Below, one piece after another: positions 25,520 to 35,844 of a stretch of DNA of 58,729 nucleotides. The position numbers and the translations under genes are program-made. Numbering within the stretch: the first letter of the stretch is position 1; each line of letters opens with the position of its first letter. Origin of the DNA: Clostridia bacterium (GTDB lineage: Bacteria; Bacillota; Clostridia; Oscillospirales; CAG-272); assembly GCA_017454675.1 (NCBI GenBank), contig JAFTCN010000031.1, forward strand, positions 1 through 58,729, in the 5' to 3' direction. Below the pieces are notes generated by a model. That model did not search any database. It worked only from the letters and a program-made list of their open reading frames with translations, and had not been told where the DNA came from.

Positions 25520-26944
25520 ATGGGCGGATTTTTCGGAATGGCCGCGATGCGTGACTGCATCACCGATGTATTATTCGGCACGGACTATCATTCGCATCTC
25601 GGCACCAAGCGGGCGGGCATGGCCTCGTACGACCGCGAGACAGGCCTGCAGCGCGAGATACACAGCATAGAGAACTCACCTTTCAGGACTAAGTTCGAGC
25701 ATGTCGGCGAGACGATGTGCGGCACCTCCGCGATCGGCTGCATCAGTGATTCAGATCCCCAGCCGCTGCTCATCCGTTCAAACCTCGGCACGTACTCGAT
25801 ATGCGTCATAGGGCGGATCAACAACGCGCAGGAACTGACAGACCAGTACCTTTCGTTCAGCGGCGGTCACTTTGACGCCATGACGGGCGGAAAGATCAAT
25901 TCGACCGAGCTCGTGTCGTCGCTCATCGACCAGAAGAGCAGCTTCACCGACGGCATACGCTTCGCGCAGAAGGTGATCGACGGCACCGCGTCGATCCTCA
26001 TCCTGTGCAGCGACGGCTCGATCATCGCTGCCCGCGACAGGTTCGGTCGGCTTCCTGTGCTCATAGGGAAGGGCGAAGACTGCAGGTGCGTCACGTTCGA
26101 GTCGTTCGCCTACAAGAAGCTGGGCTGCACCGACGAGCGTGAGCTCGGGCCGGGCGAGATAGTCAGGTTCGGCGCCGACTTCATCGAGACGCTCTCGGGA
26201 CCCGGCGAGAAGATGCGGATATGCTCCTTCCTGTGGTCGTATTACGGATACCCGACCTCGACGTACGAAGGCGTCAACGTCGAGGTGATGAGGTGCCGCA
26301 ACGGCGAAATCATGGCTCGCAACGAGAGGGAGGGCGACGGCATCCCCGACGTAGACTACGTCTGCGGAGTCCCCGACTCGGGCACCCCCCACGCGATCGG
26401 ATACGCGAACGGCAGCCATCTGCCGTTTGCCAGACCCTACATAAAATACACCCCCAGCTGGTCGCGCAGTTTTATGCCGCTCCGTCAGGACGAGCGCAAC
26501 CAGGTCGCAAAGATGAAGCAGATACCCGTCGCCGAGCTTATCGACGGCAAGAACCTGATGTTCGTCGACGACTCTATAGTGCGCGGCACCCAGCTCCGCG
26601 AGACCGTCGATTTCCTGCAGCAGAACGGCGCGAAGGCGGTGCACATGCGCTCCGCCTGCCCGCCGATCATGTTCGGCTGCAAGTACCTCAACTTCTCGAG
26701 AGCGACGGGCGACAGCGAGCTGCTAGCGCGGAGGATCATAGAGGAGCTGGAAGGCGACGAGGGGGAAAAACACCTCGACGAATACAGCGACTCGAAGACA
26801 GAGAGAGGAAAGCGCCTGCGCGCCGAGATCTGCCGCAGGATGCATTTCGACTCGCTCGAGTTCCAGTCGCTCGACGGCGTCGCCGAGGCTATAGGCATCG
26901 ACAGATGCAGACTCTGCACATACTGCTGGAACGGCGAGGAATGA
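25520..26944 (+). CDS. purF: Amidophosphoribosyltransferase-like PurF without the N-terminal Cys
   Basis: 474 residues. PurF makes phosphoribosylamine from PRPP, the first committed step. The phosphoribosyltransferase half carries the PRPP loop LMFVDDSIVRGTQLRE (near 350-365) and VCGVPDSGTPHAIGYA. The N-terminal half has the Ntn glutaminase layout (DYHSHLGTKRAGMASYD, IHSIENSPFRTKF, CGTSAIGCISDSDPQPL). However, it begins MGGFFGMAA instead of MCGIFGI, so the nucleophilic Cys2 is absent. From general knowledge a PurF-like class with this MGGFFG start exists in Bacteroidetes and some Clostridia; the ammonia source is then uncertain. C-terminal CRLCTYCW is Cys-rich. It begins 22 nt after purC. Confidence 0.88.
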   Translation: MGGFFGMAAMRDCITDVLFGTDYHSHLGTKRAGMASYDRETGLQREIHSIENSPFRTKFEHVGETMCGTSAIGCISDSDPQPLLIRSNLGTYSICVIGRINNAQELTDQYLSFSGGHFDAMTGGKINSTELVSSLIDQKSSFTDGIRFAQKVIDGTASILILCSDGSIIAARDRFGRLPVLIGKGEDCRCVTFESFAYKKLGCTDERELGPGEIVRFGADFIETLSGPGEKMRICSFLWSYYGYPTSTYEGVNVEVMRCRNGEIMARNEREGDGIPDVDYVCGVPDSGTPHAIGYANGSHLPFARPYIKYTPSWSRSFMPLRQDERNQVAKMKQIPVAELIDGKNLMFVDDSIVRGTQLRETVDFLQQNGAKAVHMRSACPPIMFGCKYLNFSRATGDSELLARRIIEELEGDEGEKHLDEYSDSKTERGKRLRAEICRRMHFDSLEFQSLDGVAEAIGIDRCRLCTYCWNGEE

Positions 26945-26988
26945 CCCGCCGCATATGAAACAAGACCTGTAAAGGAAACATCGGAAAA

Positions 26989-28043
<1,055 letters not shown>

Positions 28044-28050
<7 letters not shown>

Positions 28051-28682
28051 GTGCCGGAGGGAAGAGGAAGAACATATGCGGCATAGCCGTCCTCGTATCG
28101 GGCGGCGGCACAAACCTTCAGGCGCTCATCGACGCCGAACAGAGCGGGGTGCTCCGCAGCGGCAGGATCACCGCCGTGATCTCCGACAGGCCGGGCGCCT
28201 ACGCCCTTGAGAGGGCGAAGGAGGCCGGCATACCGGGCTATACCGTCGAGCGGCCGCGCGGCGGCGACCGGACCGCGTTCGAGGCGAAGATATCGGAGAT
28301 CGTCGACGCGTCGGGAGCGGATCTGATAATACTGGCGGGGTTCCTGTCGATCCTCGGCGCGGATTTCACTTCGAAGTACAGCCGCAGGATCATCAACGTG
28401 CACCCGTCGCTCATACCGTCGTTCTGCGGCGACGGCTTCTACGGACTCAAAGTCCACGAGGCCGCGCTTGCCAGGGGAGTCAAGCTCACCGGCGCGACGG
28501 TGCATTTCGTCAACGAGATAACCGACGGCGGCGAGATAATCGCCCAGCGCGCCGTCGAAGTGAAGCCGGGAGACACCCCGGAGTCGCTGCAGCTTCGCGT
28601 CATGCGCGAAGCCGAGTGGGTGATACTCCCGCAGTCCGCAGAGAAGGTCTGCAGGGAGATCCTTGAAAAAAACAGGACATAA
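28044..28682 (+). CDS. purN: GAR formyltransferase PurN
   Basis: 212 residues; transfers the formyl group of 10-formyl-THF to GAR. It has the substrate-binding loop VLVSGGGTNLQALIDA (17-32). The catalytic triad is visible as Asn118 and His120 in INVHPSLIPSF and Asp161 in EITDGGEII. A 10-residue extension precedes the usual start; an internal start is possible but lacks an ATG. It overlaps purM by 7 nt. Fhs at the end of the operon can supply its cofactor. Confidence 0.94.
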
Positions 28683-28697
28683 GGAGGTCTCTGCCAA

Positions 28698-29420
28698 ATG
28701 GATATCTACGGAGCAAAAAAGATAGGTGAGCTGCTCTGCGGCAACACGTACCCCGGAAGAGGGATCATCGCGGGCACTTCGGCCGACGGGAAGTATGCCG
28801 TCGCTGCGTATTTCATCATGGGCCGCAGCAGGAACAGCCGCAACCGCGTCTTCGTCAAGAAGGACGGCGGGATATTCACCGAGCCTTACGACCCGTCTGC
28901 CGTCGTCGATCCGAGTCTGATCATATATGCCGCTGTAAGGCAGTACGGCAGCAGGCTGATCGTCACCAACGGAGACCAGACCGACACCGTTTACGAGGGG
29001 CTCGCCTCGGGGATGAGTTTCGAGCAGGCGCTTGAGAGCCGCTCTTTTGAGCCCGACGCCCCGAATTTCACTCCCCGCATCAGCGGGATCCTCGACTGCT
29101 CTGACGGAAAATACAGCTACCGGCTGAGCATACTCAAGAGCGCCGACGCCGCGGGCTCCGCATGCGTCAGATACTCGTTCGCCTACCCGTCCGTTGCCGG
29201 ACTCGGGCACTTCATCCACACATATGTCGGAGACGGTTCGCCGCTTCCGAGCTTTCAGGGCGAGCCCGAGCGCATCGTGATAGACGGCGTATGCCCGAAC
29301 TGCTTCGCCGAAGAGGTCTGGGACGCGCTCGACCCCGACAACCGCATCTCGCTCTACGTCAGGTTCACCGACATATCCGGCGGGACGTACAGAGACAGGA
29401 TAATAAACAGATTCAACTGA
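28698..29420 (+). CDS. purO: IMP cyclohydrolase of the PurO type
   Basis: 240 residues; closes FAICAR to IMP. It matches the stand-alone IMP cyclohydrolase family first known from archaea (PF07826): GRGIIAGTSADGKYAVAAYF, IMGRSRNSRNRVF, IVTNGDQTDTVYEG, FEPDAPNFTPRISGIL and GHFIHTYVGDGSPLPSFQGE. It takes the place of the N-terminal half of PurH, which is not in the window. It is directly followed by the stand-alone AICAR transformylase, and the two together perform the last two steps to IMP. RBS AAGGAGG. Confidence 0.88.
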   Translation: MDIYGAKKIGELLCGNTYPGRGIIAGTSADGKYAVAAYFIMGRSRNSRNRVFVKKDGGIFTEPYDPSAVVDPSLIIYAAVRQYGSRLIVTNGDQTDTVYEGLASGMSFEQALESRSFEPDAPNFTPRISGILDCSDGKYSYRLSILKSADAAGSACVRYSFAYPSVAGLGHFIHTYVGDGSPLPSFQGEPERIVIDGVCPNCFAEEVWDALDPDNRISLYVRFTDISGGTYRDRIINRFN

Positions 29421-29445
29421 TAAACAGCAGAAAGGAATGAAAGCA

Positions 29446-30630
29446 ATGAAGGAATTCGAACTGAAATACGGGTGCAACCCCAATCAGAAGCCCGCCAGGA
29501 TTTACATGAACGACGGGAGCGATCTGCCGATAGAGATTCTCTGCGGACGTCCGGGATATATCAATTTCCTCGACGCCTTCAATTCCTGGCAGCTGGTCAA
29601 AGAGCTGAAAGAGGCCACCGGCCTGCCTTCGGCCGCCTCCTTCAAGCACGTGTCGCCCACTTCGGCGGCGGTCGGCCTGCCTCTGCCCGAAAAGCTGAAG
29701 AAGGCTGTGTTCGAGGACGATATAGAAGGCCTCGACGACTCGCCGCTCGGATGCGCCTACGCCAGGGCTCGCGGCACCGACAGGATGTGCTCGTTCGGCG
29801 ACTGGGTCGCGCTGTCCGAGGTGTGCGACGTCACGACGGCAAAGATGATAAAGCGCGAGGTCTCCGACGGAATCATCGCCCCCGGATACGAGCCCGAAGC
29901 ACTTGAGATACTGAAGTCGAAGCGCGGAGGTAAATACAATATCGTGCGTATCGACCGGGATTACATCCCCGAACTTCAGGAGAGGAAGCAGGTCTTCGGC
30001 ATCACGTTCGAGCAGGGAAGGAACAACTTCAAGATCGACGCGTCGCTGCTGCGCAATATCGTCACGGCGAAAAAGGAGCTTCCTCCCGAGGCCATAACCG
30101 ACCTCATAATCTCACTCATCACGCTCAAGTACACGCAGTCGAACTCGGTCTGCTACGCTTACGGCGGCCAGGCTATCGGCGTCGGAGCCGGACAGCAGTC
30201 GAGGATCCACTGCACGAGACTTGCCGGGAGCAAGGCCGACACCTGGTTCCTGCGGCAGTCCGACAAGGTCCTGGGACTGAAGTTCAGGGAAGGGATCGGA
30301 CGCCCCGACAGGGACAACGTGATCGACGGATACATCAACCGCAATGAGGAGGACGTCTGCGCCGACGGCGTATGGCAGAGATACTTCGCCGAGCGCCCCG
30401 AGCCCTTCACCGACGAAGAGCAGCGCGAATACCTCGACGGCATCGACGGCGTCTCGCTCGGTTCCGACGCCTTCTTCCCGTTCAGCGACAATATCGAGCG
30501 CGCGAAGAAGAGCGGCGTCCGCTACGTCGCCGAGCCGGGCGGCTCTATCAGGGACGACGCCGTCATCTCCTGCTGCGACAGATACGGTATGGTCATGGCC
30601 TTCACCGGCATGCGCCTCTTCCACCATTGA
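29446..30630 (+). CDS. purH: AICAR transformylase (stand-alone PurH C-terminal domain)
   Basis: 394 residues. The ATG at 29446 is 8 nt after AAAGGA; an ATG at 29437 touches the ribosome site. It starts FELKYGCNPNQKPARIYM. Further motifs: PSAASFKHVSPTSAAVGLPL (the KH pair of the active site), LKYTQSNSVCYAYGGQAIGV, GAGQQSRIHCTRLAG and the C-terminal VAEPGGSIRDDAVISCCDRY followed by FTGMRLFHH. All are diagnostic of AICAR formyltransferase. The cyclohydrolase half is missing and is replaced by the upstream PurO-type gene. Confidence 0.93.
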   Translation: MKEFELKYGCNPNQKPARIYMNDGSDLPIEILCGRPGYINFLDAFNSWQLVKELKEATGLPSAASFKHVSPTSAAVGLPLPEKLKKAVFEDDIEGLDDSPLGCAYARARGTDRMCSFGDWVALSEVCDVTTAKMIKREVSDGIIAPGYEPEALEILKSKRGGKYNIVRIDRDYIPELQERKQVFGITFEQGRNNFKIDASLLRNIVTAKKELPPEAITDLIISLITLKYTQSNSVCYAYGGQAIGVGAGQQSRIHCTRLAGSKADTWFLRQSDKVLGLKFREGIGRPDRDNVIDGYINRNEEDVCADGVWQRYFAERPEPFTDEEQREYLDGIDGVSLGSDAFFPFSDNIERAKKSGVRYVAEPGGSIRDDAVISCCDRYGMVMAFTGMRLFHH

Positions 30631-30653
30631 CGTACGGGAGCCGCGTAGCTCAT

Positions 30654-31937
30654 ATGAAACTTATGGTCATCGGCGGCGGCGGCCGTGAACACGCCGTGAT
30701 AAAGAAACTCTCGGAAAACAGGGAAGTCGAAAAGATATACGCCCTCCCCGGCAACGGGGGAATGGAAGGACTCGCCGAGTGTGTGCCGGTTGCGGCGACC
30801 GATATCGCCTCCATCGTCTCGTTCGGCGTCTCGCACGGTATAGACTACGCGGTCGTCACACCTGACGACCCGCTCGTGCTGGGGTGCGTCGACGCGCTGG
30901 CCGAGGCCGGCATCCCCGCTTTCGGCCCTGCGGCGGCCGCAGCGCAGATCGAAGGCAGCAAGGTCTTTGCCAAGCGCATGATGAAGAAATACGGCATCCC
31001 CACAGCCGCGTTCGAGGTCTTCGATTCGGCTGAGGACGCGATCGCATACCTGCGCACCGCACCGATGCCGTCGGTCATAAAGGCCGACGGCCTGGCCCTC
31101 GGGAAGGGCGTCGTTATCGCCCGTGACTTCGAAGAGGCCGAGGCAGCCGTGAAGTCGGCGATGCTCGACAAAAAGTTCGGAAAGAGCGGCGACCGGATAG
31201 TCGTCGAGGAATTCCTCGAGGGCCCCGAGGTCTCGGTGCTCTCGTTCACCGACGGAAAGACACTGGTGCCGATGGTGTCGTCGATGGACCACAAGCGCGC
31301 CTTCGACGGCGACAGGGGGCCGAACACCGGCGGAATGGGGACCGTCGCGCCGAATCCCTTCTATACGGAGGAGATCGCCCGCGAGTGCATGGAGAAGATC
31401 TTCATGCCGACCGTCGCCGCGATGAACGCCGAGGGACGCAGATTCCGCGGCTGCCTGTATTTCGGACTTATGCTCACGAAGGACGGACCGAAGGTCATAG
31501 AGTACAACTGCCGCTTCGGAGACCCCGAGACCCAGGTCGTGCTGCCGCTGCTCGAGAGCGATCTGCTCACCGTCATGATGAAGACCACCGCTGGGACGCT
31601 GGAGCCGGATGACGTGAGATTCGGCGGCGGCGCCGCCTGCTGCGTGATCATGGCGTCGGGCGGATATCCGGGCAGCTACGAAAAGGGTTTCGAGATCGAG
31701 TGCGGCGGGATGCCGGACGGCGTCGACGTCTTCTTCGCCGGAGCAAAGCGCGACGGAGAAAGCGGGAAACTCGTCACGTCGGGCGGACGCGTCCTGGGAG
31801 TCACCGCGACGGCGGAGAATCTCCGCGAGGCGGTAAAGCGCGCTTACGGCGCTGTTCCCCGCGTCACTTTCAGAGGTGCTTTCTTCCGGCGCGACATTGG
31901 AAAGAGAGCTCTCTCCGCACCGGAAGCAGGCAGATGA
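30654..31937 (+). CDS. purD: GAR synthetase PurD
   Basis: 427 residues; ligates glycine to phosphoribosylamine. It begins MKLMVIGGGGREHAVIKKL, with the usual GxGGREHA loop. ATP-grasp motifs follow: IPTAAFEVFDSAEDAIAYL, PSVIKADGLALGKGVVIA, DGDRGPNTGGMGTVAPNP and VIEYNCRFGDPETQVVLPLL. The ATG is 23 nt after the previous stop. C-terminal ~80 residues form the usual small beta domain. Confidence 0.95.
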   Translation: MKLMVIGGGGREHAVIKKLSENREVEKIYALPGNGGMEGLAECVPVAATDIASIVSFGVSHGIDYAVVTPDDPLVLGCVDALAEAGIPAFGPAAAAAQIEGSKVFAKRMMKKYGIPTAAFEVFDSAEDAIAYLRTAPMPSVIKADGLALGKGVVIARDFEEAEAAVKSAMLDKKFGKSGDRIVVEEFLEGPEVSVLSFTDGKTLVPMVSSMDHKRAFDGDRGPNTGGMGTVAPNPFYTEEIARECMEKIFMPTVAAMNAEGRRFRGCLYFGLMLTKDGPKVIEYNCRFGDPETQVVLPLLESDLLTVMMKTTAGTLEPDDVRFGGGAACCVIMASGGYPGSYEKGFEIECGGMPDGVDVFFAGAKRDGESGKLVTSGGRVLGVTATAENLREAVKRAYGAVPRVTFRGAFFRRDIGKRALSAPEAGR

Positions 31938-32070
31938 CACCTGCCGCCCGGCCTTTCCGTCAGGGAGGAAAGAGAGAGCACAGACGCGACCCCGGAGCAG
32001 ACGCGTATGAGTGAGAGATGCCGCCCGGACTCACGGCGGAAATAAAGCAAAAGGATTCAAGTGTATTGAT

Positions 32071-35000
32071 ATGGTCTACAGGATATATGTTGAAAAAAAG
32101 CAGGGACTCGACAGCGAGGCGCAGGGGCTCTGTTCGGAGCTGCGCGAATTTCTCGGGATCACACCGCTCCGCAGGGTCCGCGTGTTCAACAGGTACGACG
32201 TCGGCAACATAAGCGGTGAACTCTTCCGGTACGCCGTTGAGCGTGTGTTCTCGGAGCCTCAGCTCGACGACACCTACGACATGCCCGACACCGAAGGCGC
32301 CTGCGTCTTCGCCACCGAATACCTGCCGGGTCAGTTCGACCAGCGTGCCGATTCGGCTGCTCAGTGCATACAGATCATCTCGATGGGCGAGCGCCCCGCC
32401 GTCAGATCGGCGAAAGTCTACGCGCTTTACGGGGATATATCGGCTGAGGATGTCGAAAAGATCAAGAGATACGTGATAAACCCGGTCGAGGCGCGTGAGG
32501 CCTCATTCGAGATCCCGGAGACCCTCGAGACAGAATACCCTCATCCGGGAGCCGTGAAGACGCTGTCCGGCTTCCGGGAGCTCGACGCCCGCTCGGCTGA
32601 CGCGTTCGCGAATGAATACGGCCTCGCGATGGACAGGGACGACCTGCTCTTCTGCCGCGACATGTTCAGGGAAGAGGGGCGCGACCCCACCGTCACCGAA
32701 CTGCGCGTTATCGACACCTACTGGTCCGACCACTGCAGACATACCACTTTCAACACCGTCATAGACAGCGCGAGATTCGGCTCGGATGCCGAGAGAGAGA
32801 CATTTGAGCGCTATCTCGAAGACAAAAAGAGACTCGGCAGGGAGAAGAAGCCGGTATGCCTCATGGACATCGCGACGCAGGGCACGAGGCTTCTGCGCGC
32901 CGAAGGCAGGCTCCCGAACCTCGATGAATCCGAGGAGATAAACGCCTGCACCGTTAAATTCACGCTTGACATGAAAGACGGGGAGGGCAGAGAGAAGAAG
33001 GAGCCCTGGCTCCTGCTCTTCAAAAACGAGACTCACAACCATCCCACCGAGATCGAGCCCTTCGGAGGTGCGGCCACATGTATCGGCGGCGCCATACGCG
33101 ACCCGCTCTCTGGCAGGGCATACGTATACGGCGCGATGCGCGTCACCGGCGCCGCCGACCCCACGGTGCCGGTATCCGAAACGCTTCCGGGAAAGCTCCC
33201 GCAGCGGAAGATAGTCACCGGTGCCGCCGCGGGGTATTCGTCATACGGGAACCAGATCGGCCTTGCAACCGGGACCGTCGACGAGGTGTACCACCCCGGC
33301 TACGCCGCCAAGCGCATGGAGATCGGAGCCGTCATAGCTGCCGCTCCGGCGTCATCGGTGAGACGCGAGAGGCCCGCTCCGGGCGACGTCGTGATCCTCA
33401 TAGGAGGAGCGACCGGACGCGACGGGATAGGCGGCGCGACGGGTTCGTCGAAGGCTCACGACAAAAAGTCGGTCGAGACCTGCGGCGCCGAGGTTCAGAA
33501 GGGCAACGCCCCCGAGGAGCGGAAGCTCCAGCGGCTGTTCCGGAATCCCGCGGCGTCAAGGCTGATCAAAAGATGCAACGACTTCGGAGCCGGTGGCGTA
33601 TCGGTAGCCGTCGGCGAGCTCGCGCCCGGCCTTTCGGTCGATCTCGACGCCGTCCCCCGTAAATACGAGGGCCTCGACGGAACCGAACTCGCAATATCCG
33701 AGTCGCAGGAGAGAATGGCTGCCGTCGTGGCGGCGGAAGACGCCGATGCCTTCCTCGCACTGGCCGCCGCCGAGAACCTGCAGGCGACCGTCATCGCGAA
33801 AGTCACGGAAGAGCCTCGTCTCGTCATGCGCTGGAACGGACAGAAGGTAGTCGACATCAGCCGCGCCTTCCTCGACACGGCCGGCGCAGAGAAGCACACA
33901 GACATACAGACCGAAACGCCTCGCGACCCCGGCGAGCTTCCGCCGGAGAGCTTTGCCGGCGGTATGAAGAAGCTGTGCGGCTCGCTGAACTTCTGTTCAA
34001 AGCGCGGACTTGCGGAGAGATTCGACTCCACCATAGGAGCGGGGACGGTCGTCATGCCGTTCGGCGGCGAGAGACAGCGGTCTCCGTCCGAGGCGATGGT
34101 GCAGAAGGTGAGCCTTGAAACAGGTTCGACCGACTGCTGCTCGCTCATGTCGTGGGGCTTCGATCCCGCGGTCTCGGAGAAGAGTCCTTTCCGCGGGGCA
34201 TATCTCGCGGTCGTCGAATCGGTCTCGAAGCTGATCGCCTCCGGGGCTGACACGAAAGAGATATACCTCACGCTTCAGGAGTATTTCGAGAAGCCGGGGA
34301 CAGACCCGAAACGATGGGGCAAGCCGCTGTCCGCGGTGCTCGGCGCCCTTCGCGCGCAGAAGGACTTCGGCTTTGCCGCCATCGGCGGCAAGGACTCGAT
34401 GAGCGGTTCGTTCGAGGACCTCGACGTTCCTCCGACTCTCGTGTCGTTCGCCGTGACGCTCTCGAAGACGTCCGACGTCGTGACGGGCGACATAAAAGAG
34501 TCGGGTGACAGCCTTTTCATCATCGATCCGGAATACCGGGACGGACTTCCGGTCCCGGCTTCCCAGAAGAAGGTCTGGAACACCCTCTCGGAACTGTCAC
34601 GCAGAGGTGCCGTGAGGGCCGCTTATACGCCGGGATACGGCGGAGCCGCGGGAGCGGTCTACCGGATGATCTGCGGCGGCGGATACGGCTTCGAGTTCGA
34701 CGGCTCGCAGTCTCTCGGGGACCTGTTCCGCAGGCGCTGCGGATCGATGATAGCCGAGGCCGCCCCCGGGACAGAGGACCTGTTCGCCGCTTCGGGCTTC
34801 AGGAAGCTCGGTCGCGTTACCGGAGACGGGCGGATGAGTTTCCGCGGGGAGGCAGTCGGGCGCGACGTGCTCGATGAGATCTATGAGGACAGGCTCGAGA
34901 GCGTTTATCCCATGAAGGCGCGCGGCGCCGAGAAGACCGCATCGGAGACGTTCACCTGCAATTATTCGGGTAAACGCCCGGCGCCGGCCGTGAAGACGGC

Positions 35001-35802
35001 CCGTCCGCGCGTCCTTATCCCCGTATTCCCCGGTACCAACTGTGAATACGACAGCGCGGCAGCCGTGAGGCGCGCCGGGATGGACGCGGAAGTGTTCATC
35101 ATACGCAACCTGACGCCGGCTGCGATATCCGAGTCCGCGAAGGGGTTCGCAGGAGCGGTGAAGAACGCGCAGGCGATATTCGTCCCCGGCGGATTCTCCG
35201 GCGGCGACGAGCCCGACGGCAGCGGCAAGTTCATAACCGCTTTCTTCCGCAACCCCGATATCGCCTCGGCGGTCGAAGACCTGCTCGACCGGCGCGACGG
35301 CCTTGTCTGCGGCATCTGCAACGGCTTCCAGGCGCTCATCAAGCTCGGTCTCCTGCCTTACGGCAGGATCACTGACACCGGCCCCGACAGCCCCACTCTC
35401 ACCTTCAACACGATCGGCCGGCACCAGTCGAAGATCGTTCGCACAAGGATCGCATCGAATATGTCCCCCTGGCTCTCGAAGGTCGTTCCTGGCGACGTGA
35501 TAAGCGTCCCGATCTCCCACGGAGAGGGCAGGTTCCTCGCGTCCGGCGAATGCATCGCCGAACTCGCACGCAGAGGCCAGATCGCAACGCAGTACTGCGA
35601 CCTCTCCGGAAACGTCTCAGACGACATCGAGGTGAACCCCAACGGCTCCGCCTTTTCGGTGGAGGGCATCACATCCCCCGACGGCAGGGTGTTCGGAAAG
35701 ATGGGCCACAGCGAACGGACCGGGGCGGGCCTCTACCTCAACGTGCCGGGCAGATACGACATCGGCATGTTCGAATCGGCCGCGGATTATTTCCGGAGCT
35801 GA
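32071..35802 (+). CDS. purL: FGAM synthase PurL, large single-chain type
   Basis: 1243 residues; converts FGAR to FGAM with glutamine and ATP. The start at ATG 32071 (MVYRIYVEKKQ) is chosen because the preceding in-frame codons from 32011 do not look like PurL; AAGGA lies upstream at a long distance. Order: N-terminal PurS-like part (1-130), linker (RDPTVTELRVIDTYWSDHCR), two AIR-synthase-like halves (NETHNHPTEIEPFGGAATC, AVVAAEDADAFLALAA, GDRGRQRSPSEAM-like and IGGKDSMSGSFEDL), and a C-terminal glutaminase with LVCGICNGFQAL (catalytic Cys) and late His in SHGEGRF. It therefore needs no separate PurQ/PurS. Confidence 0.93.
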   Translation: MVYRIYVEKKQGLDSEAQGLCSELREFLGITPLRRVRVFNRYDVGNISGELFRYAVERVFSEPQLDDTYDMPDTEGACVFATEYLPGQFDQRADSAAQCIQIISMGERPAVRSAKVYALYGDISAEDVEKIKRYVINPVEAREASFEIPETLETEYPHPGAVKTLSGFRELDARSADAFANEYGLAMDRDDLLFCRDMFREEGRDPTVTELRVIDTYWSDHCRHTTFNTVIDSARFGSDAERETFERYLEDKKRLGREKKPVCLMDIATQGTRLLRAEGRLPNLDESEEINACTVKFTLDMKDGEGREKKEPWLLLFKNETHNHPTEIEPFGGAATCIGGAIRDPLSGRAYVYGAMRVTGAADPTVPVSETLPGKLPQRKIVTGAAAGYSSYGNQIGLATGTVDEVYHPGYAAKRMEIGAVIAAAPASSVRRERPAPGDVVILIGGATGRDGIGGATGSSKAHDKKSVETCGAEVQKGNAPEERKLQRLFRNPAASRLIKRCNDFGAGGVSVAVGELAPGLSVDLDAVPRKYEGLDGTELAISESQERMAAVVAAEDADAFLALAAAENLQATVIAKVTEEPRLVMRWNGQKVVDISRAFLDTAGAEKHTDIQTETPRDPGELPPESFAGGMKKLCGSLNFCSKRGLAERFDSTIGAGTVVMPFGGERQRSPSEAMVQKVSLETGSTDCCSLMSWGFDPAVSEKSPFRGAYLAVVESVSKLIASGADTKEIYLTLQEYFEKPGTDPKRWGKPLSAVLGALRAQKDFGFAAIGGKDSMSGSFEDLDVPPTLVSFAVTLSKTSDVVTGDIKESGDSLFIIDPEYRDGLPVPASQKKVWNTLSELSRRGAVRAAYTPGYGGAAGAVYRMICGGGYGFEFDGSQSLGDLFRRRCGSMIAEAAPGTEDLFAASGFRKLGRVTGDGRMSFRGEAVGRDVLDEIYEDRLESVYPMKARGAEKTASETFTCNYSGKRPAPAVKTARPRVLIPVFPGTNCEYDSAAAVRRAGMDAEVFIIRNLTPAAISESAKGFAGAVKNAQAIFVPGGFSGGDEPDGSGKFITAFFRNPDIASAVEDLLDRRDGLVCGICNGFQALIKLGLLPYGRITDTGPDSPTLTFNTIGRHQSKIVRTRIASNMSPWLSKVVPGDVISVPISHGEGRFLASGECIAELARRGQIATQYCDLSGNVSDDIEVNPNGSAFSVEGITSPDGRVFGKMGHSERTGAGLYLNVPGRYDIGMFESAADYFRS

Positions 35803-35844
35803 TCATCAAGATATTTTTAAAAAGCATAGAAGGACGGAAACGGA

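Noticed and set aside
30522..31940. A 472-codon minus-strand open frame opposite purD
   Set aside because: purD is certain; the antisense frame is compositional.
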